Positions 54,226 through 63,045 of a stretch of 64,000 nt of DNA are shown one piece after another. Origin of the DNA: Mogibacterium neglectum (lineage in GTDB: Bacteria; Bacillota; Clostridia; Peptostreptococcales; Anaerovoracaceae); assembly GCF_030644205.1 (NCBI RefSeq), contig NZ_CP128647.1, positions 744,001 to 808,000 on the forward strand. Direction: 5' to 3'. The translations under genes and the position numbers were made by a program. Position 1 is the first letter of the stretch. Each line of letters begins with the position of its first letter. The notes below the pieces were generated by a model that was not told the origin of the DNA, made no database searches, and was given only the letters and a program-made list of their open reading frames with translations.

Positions 54226-54996
54226 ATGAGGGAATATAGATTCGATGCAGAAAAGACAAAAGCTGAAGTGATTACGTGGATTCGTCGGTTCTTCGAGGAG
54301 AATGGGCCTGGCTGTAATGCAGTGCTAGGCATATCAGGTGGAAAAGACAGCTCCATCGCGGCAGCCCTATGCGTAGAGGCGCTTGGTAGGAACCGTGTAA
54401 TAGGCGTGCTTATGCCAAATGGCGAGCAAACTGATATCGAAATGGCGAGGCTATTAATTAATCATTTAGGAATACGGAGCATCGAGATTAATATCAAGTC
54501 TGCCGTGGATGGGGTACTGAATGGAATCGAATCAGGTAAGAAGAATGGATTGAACTTAGAGATCTCAAAGCAGACAAAAGAGAACCTCCCTCCTAGGATT
54601 AGAATGTCGACGGTATATGCGATAAGTCAAAGCATGAATGGTAGGGTTGTTAATACATGCAATCTTTCAGAAGATTGGGTTGGTTATTCAACTAGATATG
54701 GTGACTCTGTCGGTGACTTTAGTCCGATGTCTAATTTGACTGTAACAGAAGTTAAGAAAATTGGTCGTCTGTTAAACTTGCCAGATGTGCTTATTGACAA
54801 GGTACCTATCGATGGACTGTGTGGAAAAACCGATGAAGATAACCTCGGGTTCACTTATGAAATGCTAGATGTATATATTAGGACAGGCGAGATTACCGAC
54901 TTAGAAAAGAAAGAAATTATAGATAGAAAGCATGCACAGAATTTATTTAAATTGAAACTCATGCCTATGTTTGATCCTAAAATTGATACTATATAA
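54226..54996 (+). CDS. nadE: NAD synthetase (ammonia-dependent)
   Basis: 256 aa from the ATG at 54226 (AAAAGG eight bases upstream; the ATG at 54220 is too close). P-loop motif LGISGGKDSSIAAALC (about 40), GVLMPNGEQTD, NTCNLSEDWVGYSTRYGD and LCGKTDEDNLGFTY are the NadE substrate sites. The lack of a glutaminase domain indicates the NH3-dependent form. Converts nicotinate adenine dinucleotide to NAD, so the deamidated branch via PncA must reach NaAD through enzymes encoded elsewhere. Confidence 0.9.
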   Translation: MREYRFDAEKTKAEVITWIRRFFEENGPGCNAVLGISGGKDSSIAAALCVEALGRNRVIGVLMPNGEQTDIEMARLLINHLGIRSIEINIKSAVDGVLNGIESGKKNGLNLEISKQTKENLPPRIRMSTVYAISQSMNGRVVNTCNLSEDWVGYSTRYGDSVGDFSPMSNLTVTEVKKIGRLLNLPDVLIDKVPIDGLCGKTDEDNLGFTYEMLDVYIRTGEITDLEKKEIIDRKHAQNLFKLKLMPMFDPKIDTI

Positions 54997-55068
54997 TTAA
55001 TAATTACTTACTAAAGAACTGAAATTATAGTAATGGAAAGAATAATTGGTTAGCGGGAGATGACCTAT

Positions 55069-55995
55069 ATGACATACGACATAAATAGTTCTGAAGAGAG
55101 GGAATACCTCGAGGATTACAATATTGAGCAATTTGAACGTCCATCAGTTGCCACTGATATAGTTGCTTTTGCTGTAATGCAGGAGGGGGAGCAAAGTAAT
55201 ATCAGGAAGCTGGCAAATAGAGAGCTTAAACTTTTGCTCGTCAAGAGATCTCAATTTCCGTACAAAGGTGTCTGGGCGCTCCCCGGAGGTTTTTTACGAC
55301 CAGGTGAAACCATCGAGGAAACTGCAAAGCGTGAACTCCTTGAGGAAACAGGCGTAGAGAATCCATTTTTACACCTAGCAGGGGTGTACTCAGAAGCCGG
55401 AAGAGACCCTAGAGGCTGGATTATATCAAATAGCTTCATATCTCTAATTAATGCGGAAAATTGCTCACTAAGGGCGGATACTGATGCGTGGGATGCAGCC
55501 TGGTTTTGCGTAAAGCTTCAGAGTGAGGATATTTCGTCTGATGATTCTGCAAGCACAACTAAAATAATAAAACACATTCTCACTTTATCTTTTGACAGTA
55601 CCTCGTCCGATAGCAATATAAAAGGTGATGACAATATTGAGATTAAAGCGATTGTGTCAGAGAAATCAACAAGAAAAGGTTACAATCACGTATCGAGCTA
55701 TCAGATAGTAGAGAGCGGCGAGCTAGGATTTGATCATGCCAAAATCATAGTCCAGTCACTTCTCGAGCTCAGAGATATGATGGAGTACGACCTTAGAGTT
55801 GCGTTTGATTTATTGCCAGAGTCATTTACCTTGGCTCAGCTACAGAGCACCATTGAAAAGGTGACGGATAAGAAGTTCCTGTCTGCAAACTTCAGAAGGA
55901 AGGTTGCAGAGTATGTTGAAGAAACTGGAGAGGTAATTGAGGGATATGGACATAGACCAGCGATGCTGTTCCGCGTAAAGAGTGCAAATCATTAA
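55069..55995 (+). CDS. nrtR: NrtR-like Nudix-winged-helix regulator of NAD metabolism
   Basis: About 308 aa from the ATG at 55069 (GGGAG nine bases upstream). The N-terminal Nudix domain has LPGGFLRPGETIEETA and ELLEETGVE (the GX5EX7REUXEEXGU box). The C-terminal winged helix follows from about 210 (FDLLPESFTLAQLQSTIEKV, KFLSANFRRKVAEYV). NrtR proteins repress NAD genes and release DNA on binding ADP-ribose or NAD-related metabolites (established for the family). It is the last gene of the operon it probably controls. Catalysis versus sensing only is undecided. Confidence 0.85.
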   Translation: MTYDINSSEEREYLEDYNIEQFERPSVATDIVAFAVMQEGEQSNIRKLANRELKLLLVKRSQFPYKGVWALPGGFLRPGETIEETAKRELLEETGVENPFLHLAGVYSEAGRDPRGWIISNSFISLINAENCSLRADTDAWDAAWFCVKLQSEDISSDDSASTTKIIKHILTLSFDSTSSDSNIKGDDNIEIKAIVSEKSTRKGYNHVSSYQIVESGELGFDHAKIIVQSLLELRDMMEYDLRVAFDLLPESFTLAQLQSTIEKVTDKKFLSANFRRKVAEYVEETGEVIEGYGHRPAMLFRVKSANH

Positions 55996-56050
55996 AAATA
56001 AGCTGCTGGACAAGTTATATAATTATGTGAATTAACCTAAGGAGATATAC

Positions 56051-56275
56051 ATGATAGCAAAGGCTGGAGATATTTACTGCGTTTACAATGAACTTTTTAA
56101 GAAATACACTGCTTGCCAAGTAACAAAGGTAGATGACAGCGGTAAAAATCCGCAGGCTATTATATTGTCACTTAACTGGTTCGGTGATAAACTACCTGAA
56201 CTGGATGATCTTGCTACGGTGACACCACTTTATATCGATTACATGTACTGGAATAGAGCTTTACATATGAAATAG
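56051..56275 (+). CDS. Hypothetical 74-aa protein, truncated-looking
   Basis: ATG behind AAGGAGATATAC. MIAKAGDIYCVYNELFKKYT then QAIILSLNWFGDKLPELDDL and LATVTPLYIDYMYWNRALHM: the pattern of the first domain of a longer immunity-like family, so the C-terminal part may be lost. A leucine-rich spacer with no gene follows. Unknown function. Confidence 0.45.
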   Translation: MIAKAGDIYCVYNELFKKYTACQVTKVDDSGKNPQAIILSLNWFGDKLPELDDLATVTPLYIDYMYWNRALHMK

Positions 56276-56375
56276 GAACACAAGTTCTTCTTTTAGCCTG
56301 GATTGTGTAGGTTAATATTAAGATAATAAGCAAAGAAAGTTATATGAAATATAAAAATAAATGGAGGTGACATAA

Positions 56376-56837
56376 TTGAAACCACTAATTGTATATTATT
56401 CGTACTCTGGAATAACAAAAAAACTTGCAGAAGATATTGCATTAATTACGGATGGCGATTTGAGAGAACTAAGACCACAAAAACCCTACTCATTTTCATA
56501 TAATACAGCTGTGAAAGAAGCAAGAAAAGAAATTGAAAAGGGATACTGTCCACCTCTTATTGAAGGGACAGAGCCTATTGATAATTCAGGAGTAATTTTT
56601 ATAGGCTCCCCTAATTGGCTTAAAACTTTTGCTCCGCCTGTTCTTTCCTTCTTAAGGAAAGTTGATTTAAGCGGAAAGACAATTATTCCATTTTGTACAC
56701 ATGGTGGAGGTGGTTTTGGGAGAATGATTGAAGATTATAAAAAAGAATGTAATAACTCAATAATAAAAGATGGATTAGCTTTAAAGGGAGGGTACAGTTT
56801 TGATGAACTTCAAAACTGGTTAAAAAGAAACCTATAG
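56376..56837 (+). CDS. Flavodoxin
   Basis: 153 aa, TTG start behind GGAGGTGAC. FMN phosphate loop VYYSYSGITKKLA near the N-terminus, GTEPIDNSGVIFIGSPNWLK (about 60-80) and FCTHGGGGFGRM (about 110) are flavodoxin signatures. One-electron carrier for reductases in the anaerobe; several flavin enzymes are encoded downstream. A good terminator follows. Confidence 0.85.
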   Translation: MKPLIVYYSYSGITKKLAEDIALITDGDLRELRPQKPYSFSYNTAVKEARKEIEKGYCPPLIEGTEPIDNSGVIFIGSPNWLKTFAPPVLSFLRKVDLSGKTIIPFCTHGGGGFGRMIEDYKKECNNSIIKDGLALKGGYSFDELQNWLKRNL

Positions 56838-56843
56838 CCTTGT

Positions 56844-56880
56844 AGACTGAAAGCCGGGTATATCATGTCAGTCTTTTTTT
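56844..56880 (+). terminator. Terminator after the flavodoxin gene
   Basis: AGACTGA (56844-56850) pairs with TCAGTCT (56868-56874), then TTTTTT. Confidence 0.85.
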
Positions 56881-57045
56881 GATAGATTAACTTATGTCTA
56901 TAGATAGACTTGTGTTTATACAGTAGAAACCTATAGGATTTACACACATAATGTAGGAAATAGAGTTTATAAATTATATCCATAATATTCTTGTTATATG
57001 GTAGACTGTGTAAAATATAAATTTTAAATATCACGAGGAATTGAT

Positions 57046-57678
57046 ATGAAATATACGATTGAGACAATGGATAATGAACTATGCAACCTGGAAAGCAATG
57101 ATGAGAAAGAACGTAAAAAAGCCTCAAGTTATTATATGAGAGCTGCATGCAAAGAGCTTGGTACTAAAAATACAAAGCCAATAAAGATTTGGTTTATTAT
57201 CAATACAGATAGGTATATCTCAGCAATTAAAAAAGAGACCGATATTGATACTATATGGAACAATGTATATACTCTCCAAAGCTTTTGTGCACGATATATT
57301 CATTTAAGTCATTTATATAAGGCTGACTCAGATATAATTACAGAAGACAAAATTAATCATTTTGAAGAAGAAAGTAAAAAATACGTTAGATATTTGCTTG
57401 AGACACAAAAACATCCCAAGGTGCTGCAGGCTGTAGCATCGTTCTTTTGTATATATGAAGAAGCATTTGTATGGGATGTTTTCATAAAAGTATTAGAGAA
57501 GAAAAGAGATAAACTTACGTTGTCCCACATTAAGATTGCTATCAGGCAGTGCTATAGTTCTTCCCAAAATGATTGTACAAGGAGCTTTATATCGAAAAAA
57601 CAGCGAGAAAAACTTATAGCTATTTTGAAGGAAAAGGATATTTTACATAGAGAAATAGAATTGCTAGAAAGCATGTAA
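57046..57678 (+). CDS. Hypothetical 210-aa helical protein
   Basis: ATG behind CACGAGGAATTG. All-helical, HEAT-like spacing (DEKERKKASSYYMRAACKEL; WNNVYTLQSFCARYIHLSHL; LKHPKVLQAVASFFCIYEEA-like). Resembles small armadillo/HEAT proteins such as DNA alkylation-repair relatives, but I see no diagnostic residues. Stands alone between two terminators. Confidence 0.5.
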   Translation: MKYTIETMDNELCNLESNDEKERKKASSYYMRAACKELGTKNTKPIKIWFIINTDRYISAIKKETDIDTIWNNVYTLQSFCARYIHLSHLYKADSDIITEDKINHFEEESKKYVRYLLETQKHPKVLQAVASFFCIYEEAFVWDVFIKVLEKKRDKLTLSHIKIAIRQCYSSSQNDCTRSFISKKQREKLIAILKEKDILHREIELLESM

Positions 57679-57687
57679 ATAGGAAAA

Positions 57688-57711
57688 GGGAGTAGCATTA
57701 CGCTTACTCCC
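57688..57711. terminator. Bidirectional terminator between convergent genes
   Basis: GGGAGTA (57688-57694) pairs with TACTCCC (57705-57711); T tract on the + side, A-rich on the other. Confidence 0.75.
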
Positions 57712-58726
57712 ATTTTATATGCTGCGCTCCGACGCTATATTGATAAGGCGATTCGTCATTTCTAAAATTAACCACAATGCGATAAGATTTCCATAATATG
57801 TATTCATCTGTCTGTAGCGTTAGATAGAAGGTTTTTTCCACCATATTCTCTTTATAAAAAAATGGATTAACAGAAAAGGTTGATGCCATTCTCTTAGTCT
57901 TAAAGTCACGATAACTTAGCTGTGATAAAGCAGTATTGTTGAATTTAACCTTATCTAATTCTTCGTTTTGAGCCGCTATTCTATAAAATGTTACAACACA
58001 GTTCTTGAGCTTATCCATATCTTCGCTGTTTGGTGTAAGGAACATATGTCCGTATGATTTTCCATCTTTCGTAATCTCTACGAGATCCCCGTAGTAGAAG
58101 TGATCATTTCGCTTGTTTACAATTATGTCATCGGCAGTTCTGTCTTTAAAAGTGTAACCGGATGAGAGTAATTTAGAAGCTTTCGTTTCACCTATAATCA
58201 CGTTTGTACTACCTAGCTGCACACTGATAGGCTTTACTGGTATACCTGACATTGATAAGCACAGTGCCAACACAAATGAGGTAAAGAATATTGAGCCAAT
58301 TACCGCGTTTGTTGAAGCATATACGTAAACGGGTTTGTTTGATTTATTTCTAATTACTGATATGAATTTAATAATGCCTTGAATTAACATCGTTACTATA
58401 ACGAGTCCAAATTGTGCCTTTAGGCATTTATAAGTAGTATATGGTATATTGTGAGTTTTATGGAACATTACAATCAAATACAGCAGATTCACAATAATCA
58501 GACGTACAATAAAAAACGTAGCTTCTTTGAGCGCTGTTGCGTCAGTTATATTATCAAAGTTATTAAAGTTTCGGTGCCTAAATGCTTGTCCGATCTTGTA
58601 AATCCATGCAGGAACATCTTTGACAGTTCTTACACAATATGCAAGCTCGAAGTATATGTAAATCGTGATAATACAAGAAAAAGAGAGAATGCCTAAAAAT
58701 ATCCAAAATATTGATAAAAAGCTCAT
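57704..58726 (-). CDS. Hypothetical membrane protein with an extracellular domain
   Basis: 340 aa. Hydrophobic helices at about 4-25 (FWIFLGILSFSCIITIYIYF), 72-90, 105-125 and 140-160, then a C-terminal soluble beta-rich part (about 170-340) with KASKLLSSGYTFKDRTADD and FYLTLQTDEYILWKSYR. Leftward; the terminator overlaps its stop. Family not recognised. The divergent region before it carries only a short fragment. Confidence 0.55.
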   Translation of the reverse strand: MSFLSIFWIFLGILSFSCIITIYIYFELAYCVRTVKDVPAWIYKIGQAFRHRNFNNFDNITDATALKEATFFIVRLIIVNLLYLIVMFHKTHNIPYTTYKCLKAQFGLVIVTMLIQGIIKFISVIRNKSNKPVYVYASTNAVIGSIFFTSFVLALCLSMSGIPVKPISVQLGSTNVIIGETKASKLLSSGYTFKDRTADDIIVNKRNDHFYYGDLVEITKDGKSYGHMFLTPNSEDMDKLKNCVVTFYRIAAQNEELDKVKFNNTALSQLSYRDFKTKRMASTFSVNPFFYKENMVEKTFYLTLQTDEYILWKSYRIVVNFRNDESPYQYSVGAQHIKWE

Positions 58727-58802
58727 ATACAGACCTCTTTCTACATAAATTACATGCTTTAAAAATGTAATGATATATCATTATAGCAAGATATATAAAC
58801 CT

Positions 58803-59015
58803 ATGTTTAAAAAAATTATTGCTGAATTCATTCCAGAAGGAATTGAAACTAGAAAACGCTCACTTGGTAGAGGAGAAAATGAAACGCTGATAGCAGACGA
58901 TAAGTTTGCATTACGCTGGGTTGAAGGTATAGATATTAGTTTGCCGACTCTCATTTCTGCATCAGGAGTATATCAGTATTTCGATGAAGCTAAAATAAAT
59001 ATTACACAGAAATAG
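58803..59015 (+). CDS. Uncertain 70-aa fragment
   Basis: MFKKIIAEFIPEGIETRKRS...VEGIDISLPTLISASGVYQYF: a protein-like stretch without an RBS, perhaps the 3' end of a gene whose start was lost. Low confidence; the neighbouring 160 bp to 59177 hold the Rrf2 operator. Confidence 0.25.
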   Translation: MFKKIIAEFIPEGIETRKRSLGRGENETLIADDKFALRWVEGIDISLPTLISASGVYQYFDEAKINITQK

Positions 59016-59110
59016 ATTATAAAGACCTACTTACAGATGCAATAGCATCAAGTGAGTAAGTTTTATAATGAATAGGAGGGGCATGGTAAATGGATGACAA
59101 TAAATACAAT

Positions 59111-59141
59111 ACATGTACTTGTATCCGATGCAAGTACATGT
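59111..59141 (+). promoter_or_regulatory. Perfect 11-bp inverted repeat: Rrf2 operator candidate
   Basis: ACATGTACTTG (59111-59121) and CAAGTACATGT (59131-59141) are exact complements with a 9-bp gap, upstream of the Rrf2-type gene and its operon. Typical of Rrf2/CymR dimers that autoregulate. Confidence 0.65.
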
Positions 59142-59177
59142 TGTAATTCTAATACAACATAAAGAAAGAGGAAAGAC

Positions 59178-59597
59178 ATGGATACAAAATTTTCAATGAC
59201 GCTTCATATTTTAGTTTACATAGCAGAATCAAAAGACGTCGTTACTTCTGAGCTTCTTGCAAAAAGTGTTGGTACTAATTCGAGCCATATACGAAAAATA
59301 CTTCTTCTGTTAAAGGAAGCAGGGTTAATAGAAAGTAAAAAAGGTAAGAAGGGAATTTCACTTAAGTTAAAGACTGATGAATTAACTCTAGATAAGATAT
59401 ATTTCGCGGTCTATCTAGATAAGATTCTATTATACGTTCATGATTCTGCTAACCAAGAGTGCCCTGTTGGTGCAAATATCCGAGAAGCATTGTTACCAAT
59501 ATTTGAAGAATCTGAGAAACAGTTAATTCTAAGTTTAAAGGGCAAAACATTAAAATCGTTAATTGATGATATGTATAAATTGCACAGCGCAAAGTAG
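59178..59597 (+). CDS. Rrf2-family regulator (YwnA-like)
   Basis: 139 aa, RBS AAGAGGAAAG. An N-terminal winged helix (MTLHILVYIAESKDVVTSEL then GTNSSHIRKILLLLKEAGLI) and the dimerisation helix EKQLILSLKGKTLKSLIDDM fit Rrf2. A single conserved-position cysteine is in NQECPVGANIREA (about 93), and no Fe-S cluster triad is seen, so this is a redox/thiol-type or general Rrf2 member. It precedes a quinone reductase and a nitroreductase, the likely targets. Confidence 0.85.
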   Translation: MDTKFSMTLHILVYIAESKDVVTSELLAKSVGTNSSHIRKILLLLKEAGLIESKKGKKGISLKLKTDELTLDKIYFAVYLDKILLYVHDSANQECPVGANIREALLPIFEESEKQLILSLKGKTLKSLIDDMYKLHSAK

Positions 59598-59609
59598 AAA
59601 GGATAAAAA

Positions 59610-60611
59610 ATGAAAGCAGCACAGGTAAAACAGTACAACAAAAGTAATATAGCCGTAGAAATTGCGGATATAGAAAAGCCGGCAGTGGGAGCACATGACG
59701 TACTAATCAAAGTATCGGCTGCGGGAGTTAACCCGCTTGATAACATGATTTCTCGTGGCGAAGTTAAAATGATAGTTCCATATAAGCTTCCAACTGTAGC
59801 AGGAAATGAGGTTGTTGGTGTAGTTGAAGAAATTGGTGATAGAGTCTCGAAGTTCAAAGTTAATGACCGTGTTTTCGCTAGACTTCCGCTTAATAGAATT
59901 GGAGCCTTTGCAGAATATGTAGCTGTTGATGAAGATGCTCTTGCAATAGTTCCAGAGTATTTGAGCGATGTAGAGGCGGCCGCTGTACCACTGACAGCTC
60001 TTACAATCATGCAAGCTCTAGATGTAATGGAAGCCGAAAGTGGCAAGACGATATTCATCTCTGGTGGAACTGGTAGCGTTGGAGCTATGGCCATTCCAAT
60101 TTCTAAAGCTAAGGGTTTAATAGTAATCACGAATGGAAGTGCAGAGAATAGGGATCGAGTTCTTGAATTAGGTGCTACAAGATTTATTGACTATAAGACC
60201 GAAGACTACTCAGAGGTTGTATCAGGTGTAGACTATGTGCTTGATACCCTTGGAGGCAAAGAAACCGAGAAGCAAATGTCTATTCTTAAAAAGGGTGGAA
60301 AGCTAGTATCCCTTAGAGCAATGCCAAATGGTTCTTTTGCAAAGCGTATGAACTTACCGGTTTGGAAGCAGTTTGTATTTGGTATCGCTGGTCGTAAATT
60401 TGATAAAATGGCTGATAAATATGGAGTTTCGTACAATTTTATATTTGTAAAGTCAGATGGTAAACAGCTAACAGAAGTTTCAAACATCTTTGAAGAGCTA
60501 AAAATTAAACCATCAATTGATACAGTATTTGATTTTGATGATGTAAATGACGCCTTAGATAAAGTTGCAAATGGACGTTCTAAAGGTAAAACAGTTATTT
60601 CGATGATGTAA
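59610..60611 (+). CDS. Zinc-type alcohol dehydrogenase-like NADPH:quinone reductase
   Basis: 333 aa. N-terminal GroES-like part (IADIEKPAVGAHDVLIKVSA, GVNPLDNMIS), then Rossmann motif FISGGTGSVGAMAIPISKAK (about 145-165) and typical LGATRFIDYKTED, LDTLGGKETEKQ. MDR/QOR family, NAD(P)H-dependent reduction of quinones or enals, lacking the catalytic-zinc cysteines. 12 bp after the Rrf2 gene; 15 bp before the nitroreductase gene. Probable oxidative or electrophile-stress operon. Confidence 0.85.
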   Translation: MKAAQVKQYNKSNIAVEIADIEKPAVGAHDVLIKVSAAGVNPLDNMISRGEVKMIVPYKLPTVAGNEVVGVVEEIGDRVSKFKVNDRVFARLPLNRIGAFAEYVAVDEDALAIVPEYLSDVEAAAVPLTALTIMQALDVMEAESGKTIFISGGTGSVGAMAIPISKAKGLIVITNGSAENRDRVLELGATRFIDYKTEDYSEVVSGVDYVLDTLGGKETEKQMSILKKGGKLVSLRAMPNGSFAKRMNLPVWKQFVFGIAGRKFDKMADKYGVSYNFIFVKSDGKQLTEVSNIFEELKIKPSIDTVFDFDDVNDALDKVANGRSKGKTVISMM

Positions 60612-60626
60612 TAATAGAAGGGGATT

Positions 60627-61487
60627 ATGATGAGATTTATAGAAGTTGAAAAAATGCCAATAGATATTAAAAAGGCGATTAATGAACGTGTTAGTACGAG
60701 GAGCTTTCAGGAGAAATCTATAACTGATGCTGATAAAACTAAGCTTATGGAATTTAATAATACGCTGAATAATCCTTTTGATGTAAATGTTAAGGTGCAG
60801 TATATCAGCAAAGAACAGGGAGCAGACAGTGTAAAACTTGGTACTTATGGAACGATAAAAGGTGCTAAGGATTATTTAGCAATCACAGTTAATGATGAAC
60901 CCTATGCTATGGAGGCTATTGGATATCAGTTTGAAAATTTGATTCTTTATGCTACTGAGATGGGACTTGGCACTGTGTGGCTTGCAGCAACATTTAGTAG
61001 AAAAGACTTTGAAAAGGCAATGAATATAAGCGATAAGGAGCTATTCCCGTGTATATGTCCAGTTGGATATAGTAGAGAGAAGCGTTCGTTTATAGAGAAA
61101 TTTACTAGAGCAAGCCTGGGATCTAAAAAGAGAAAAGCATGGAGTGATATATTCTACGATGGTGACTTCACACAGCCGCTTACTGAAGCAGATGCTGGTA
61201 AATACGTTGAGGCACTAGAGATGTTAAGATTAGCACCCAGCTCAACTAATGCACAACCATGGGCTGTAATTAAGGAGGGGGAAACATTCCATTTCTTCTG
61301 CAACTATAAGAACAGCATAAGTGATGACATGAAGAAGATAAAGCATCTTGATGTTGGTATTGCTTTATCGCATTTCCATCAGACGCTATTGAGCGATGGA
61401 CTAGAAGGGAAATTTGAGAATATAGATACAGAGTTTGATGTTCCGGAGGAGATGCACTATGTTATTTCCTTCGTGGGAAGTAAATAG
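60627..61487 (+). CDS. Nitroreductase-family flavoprotein
   Basis: 286 aa, longer than a simple nitroreductase (about 200). The N-terminal half (KAINERVSTRSFQEKSI, AIGYQFENLILYATEMGLGT, VWLAATFSRKDFEK) is a nitroreductase core. The C-terminal half (EMLRLAPSSTNAQPWAVIKE; about 195-215) repeats the start of a second one (SSTNAQPW). So a two-half flavin reductase, as in some clostridial enzymes. RBS AAGGGGATT; the second ATG at 60630 is equally likely as start. Role in Rrf2-controlled redox defence. Confidence 0.8.
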   Translation: MMRFIEVEKMPIDIKKAINERVSTRSFQEKSITDADKTKLMEFNNTLNNPFDVNVKVQYISKEQGADSVKLGTYGTIKGAKDYLAITVNDEPYAMEAIGYQFENLILYATEMGLGTVWLAATFSRKDFEKAMNISDKELFPCICPVGYSREKRSFIEKFTRASLGSKKRKAWSDIFYDGDFTQPLTEADAGKYVEALEMLRLAPSSTNAQPWAVIKEGETFHFFCNYKNSISDDMKKIKHLDVGIALSHFHQTLLSDGLEGKFENIDTEFDVPEEMHYVISFVGSK

Positions 61488-61593
61488 GCATAATTATATT
61501 TACCTATTGAATAAGCTATGTAGTGTGTGTTACGGCAGATTCATTATCATAAAAATTACGACTAATATAACTACCTCACAAGTGTACATTAGT

Positions 61594-62418
61594 CAATAAT
61601 GTGAGACCAAATATGTAAAAATAAAAAAGCCATATGATATCATTGAATTGTTTTACCAAAGTGAGTGATAAGTTGCGCCTTGAGTTGTGAATGCCTCTCA
61701 ATAGGAGATATCCAGCCGAGTACAGCCATCGGAATTCGATTTGAGCGACGCATATATCTGTACATCTGCTCTTTCAGATCCTAGAAAGAGTAGAAACTCA
61801 GAAAGTTATAGAATCGCTCCTGATCATTTCTCTGGCGCGTTCCACCTTTCCGTTGTGCCATGGAGTTCTTGGCCGAATAAGTTTGTGGTCAATTTCTATG
61901 CTTTCACAAAAGCGATCAAACGGATGTATACGGCTACAATCTCTGGGATATGTAAATTCAAAACCATTATCAGTTGGGATGATTTTAGGCTTATACCCAA
62001 AGTAGACTATTGCGCGTTTTACAAAGTCAATTGTACTGTAGCTGCTTTGTTCACGATATGGATAAATAGATCATTGATCCACTTGAGGTCCATATCCGTA
62101 TGAGCGCTTGGGGTGAGTGCTGATTGGTCGATGAGACTTATCTCTAAGAGAGTCTCTGCTTCCGTCAAATCGTTTGTTCCAGTGCATAAGAGACGCTTTT
62201 GATATATGGTATTTTCGGCAGACAAATTGTACAGAGTTACCACCACGGTATAGCTTTACAGCATAGAATCTGGTATCGATAGTATGTGGGAGATATCGTT
62301 GAGAATGTGTTATACTGTTCGTGAGCGATTGAATGTCCTTTCGTTAGTTGATTTTGTGGTAAAACCATTCTAACGGACTCAATCGCTTTTTTCTATACCT
62401 GAGGTCTCACATCTATTG
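61594..62418 (-). mobile_element. Degenerate IS481-like insertion sequence
   Basis: Ends are imperfect inverted repeats: left CAATAATGTGAGACC (61594-61608), right GGTCTCACATCTATTG (62403-62418). The 825 bp is shorter than usual for such elements (about 1.1 kb) because of an internal deletion in the transposase. A GCGATTGA.../...TCAATCGCTTTTTT structure lies near the right end (about 62318-62390). No clear target duplication. Confidence 0.7.
61640..62300 (-). pseudogene. IS481-type transposase pseudogene
   Basis: Reads leftward. N-terminal HTH part: RKYHISKASLMHWNKRFDGS, DSLRDKSHRPISTHP, then HTDMDLKWIND. The frame then jumps straight to IYPYREQSSYSTIDFVKRAI, where about 80 codons including the first catalytic region are missing. 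After that come PTDNGFEFT (catalytic Asp), RPRTPWHNGKVER (catalytic Glu region) with a frameshift near the VER, and finally YMRRSNRIPMAVLGWISPIE to the stop at 61640. The DDE core is broken, so it cannot move itself. Confidence 0.8.
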
Positions 62419-62523
62419 TAGAGCTACATATACTTATATTTGTATAGTAGAAACCTAGAGGATTTTGAAAGATCAAATGGAGTATAATATTATGTATCAT
62501 CAGAGAAATATAGGAGATACAAG

Positions 62524-63045
62524 ATGAATTTACTAATTCATGATTTAAGCAAAATTGAAGTTGATAAATTTATTGGAGAGAATGATGATATAAAGATCAT
62601 TTCAAATAACAGCTCAATAAGAAGTTGTATGGGGTGCTTCGGCTGTTGGATAAAGACACCAGGCAAATGTGTGATAAATGATGACTATCAAAATATGGGG
62701 GCGTTACTTGGGGCGGCAGAAAATGTCATTGTCATCAGTCACTGTTTCTGTGGAGGATATAGCCCTTTTATAAAAAATGTAATGGACCGAAGCATTCCTT
62801 ATTTACTTCCTTTTTTCAAAATAAAACAAAATGAAACACATCATAAGCAGCGCTATCGTAATAAGTTTAATCTTATTGTTAGTTTTTATGGAAAAGAAAT
62901 TTCATATAAGGAAAAGGAAATCGCTATACGGCTAATAGAGGCTAATGCAATTAACTTTGATGTAGCCGCTAGTAAAATTAGCTTCTATGACTGTGAAGAA
63001 GAGGCCTTGAGAAAGGGGTTATCATATGGAACTCACAATTGTTAA
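62524..63045 (+). CDS. Flavodoxin-fold oxidoreductase with CxxCxxC
   Basis: 173 aa. It lacks the usual Gly-rich start, beginning MNLLIHDLSKIEVDKFIGEN, but has the RSCMGCFGCWIKTPGKCVIN cysteine motif (about 38-55), EDYQNMGALLGAAENVIVIS-like text (DDYQNMGALLGAAENVIVIS) and HCFCGGYSPFIKNVMDRSIP (about 77-96). This matches small iron-sulfur or NADPH-dependent FMN reductases. It overlaps the next flavodoxin-fold gene by 20 bp, so they may form one complex. RBS TAGGAGATACAAG. Confidence 0.75.
   Translation: MNLLIHDLSKIEVDKFIGENDDIKIISNNSSIRSCMGCFGCWIKTPGKCVINDDYQNMGALLGAAENVIVISHCFCGGYSPFIKNVMDRSIPYLLPFFKIKQNETHHKQRYRNKFNLIVSFYGKEISYKEKEIAIRLIEANAINFDVAASKISFYDCEEEALRKGLSYGTHNC

Noticed and set aside
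57046-57678. DNA alkylation-repair (AlkD-like) enzyme
   Set aside because: Only helix spacing suggested it; no AlkD active-site residues could be identified, so it is left as hypothetical.
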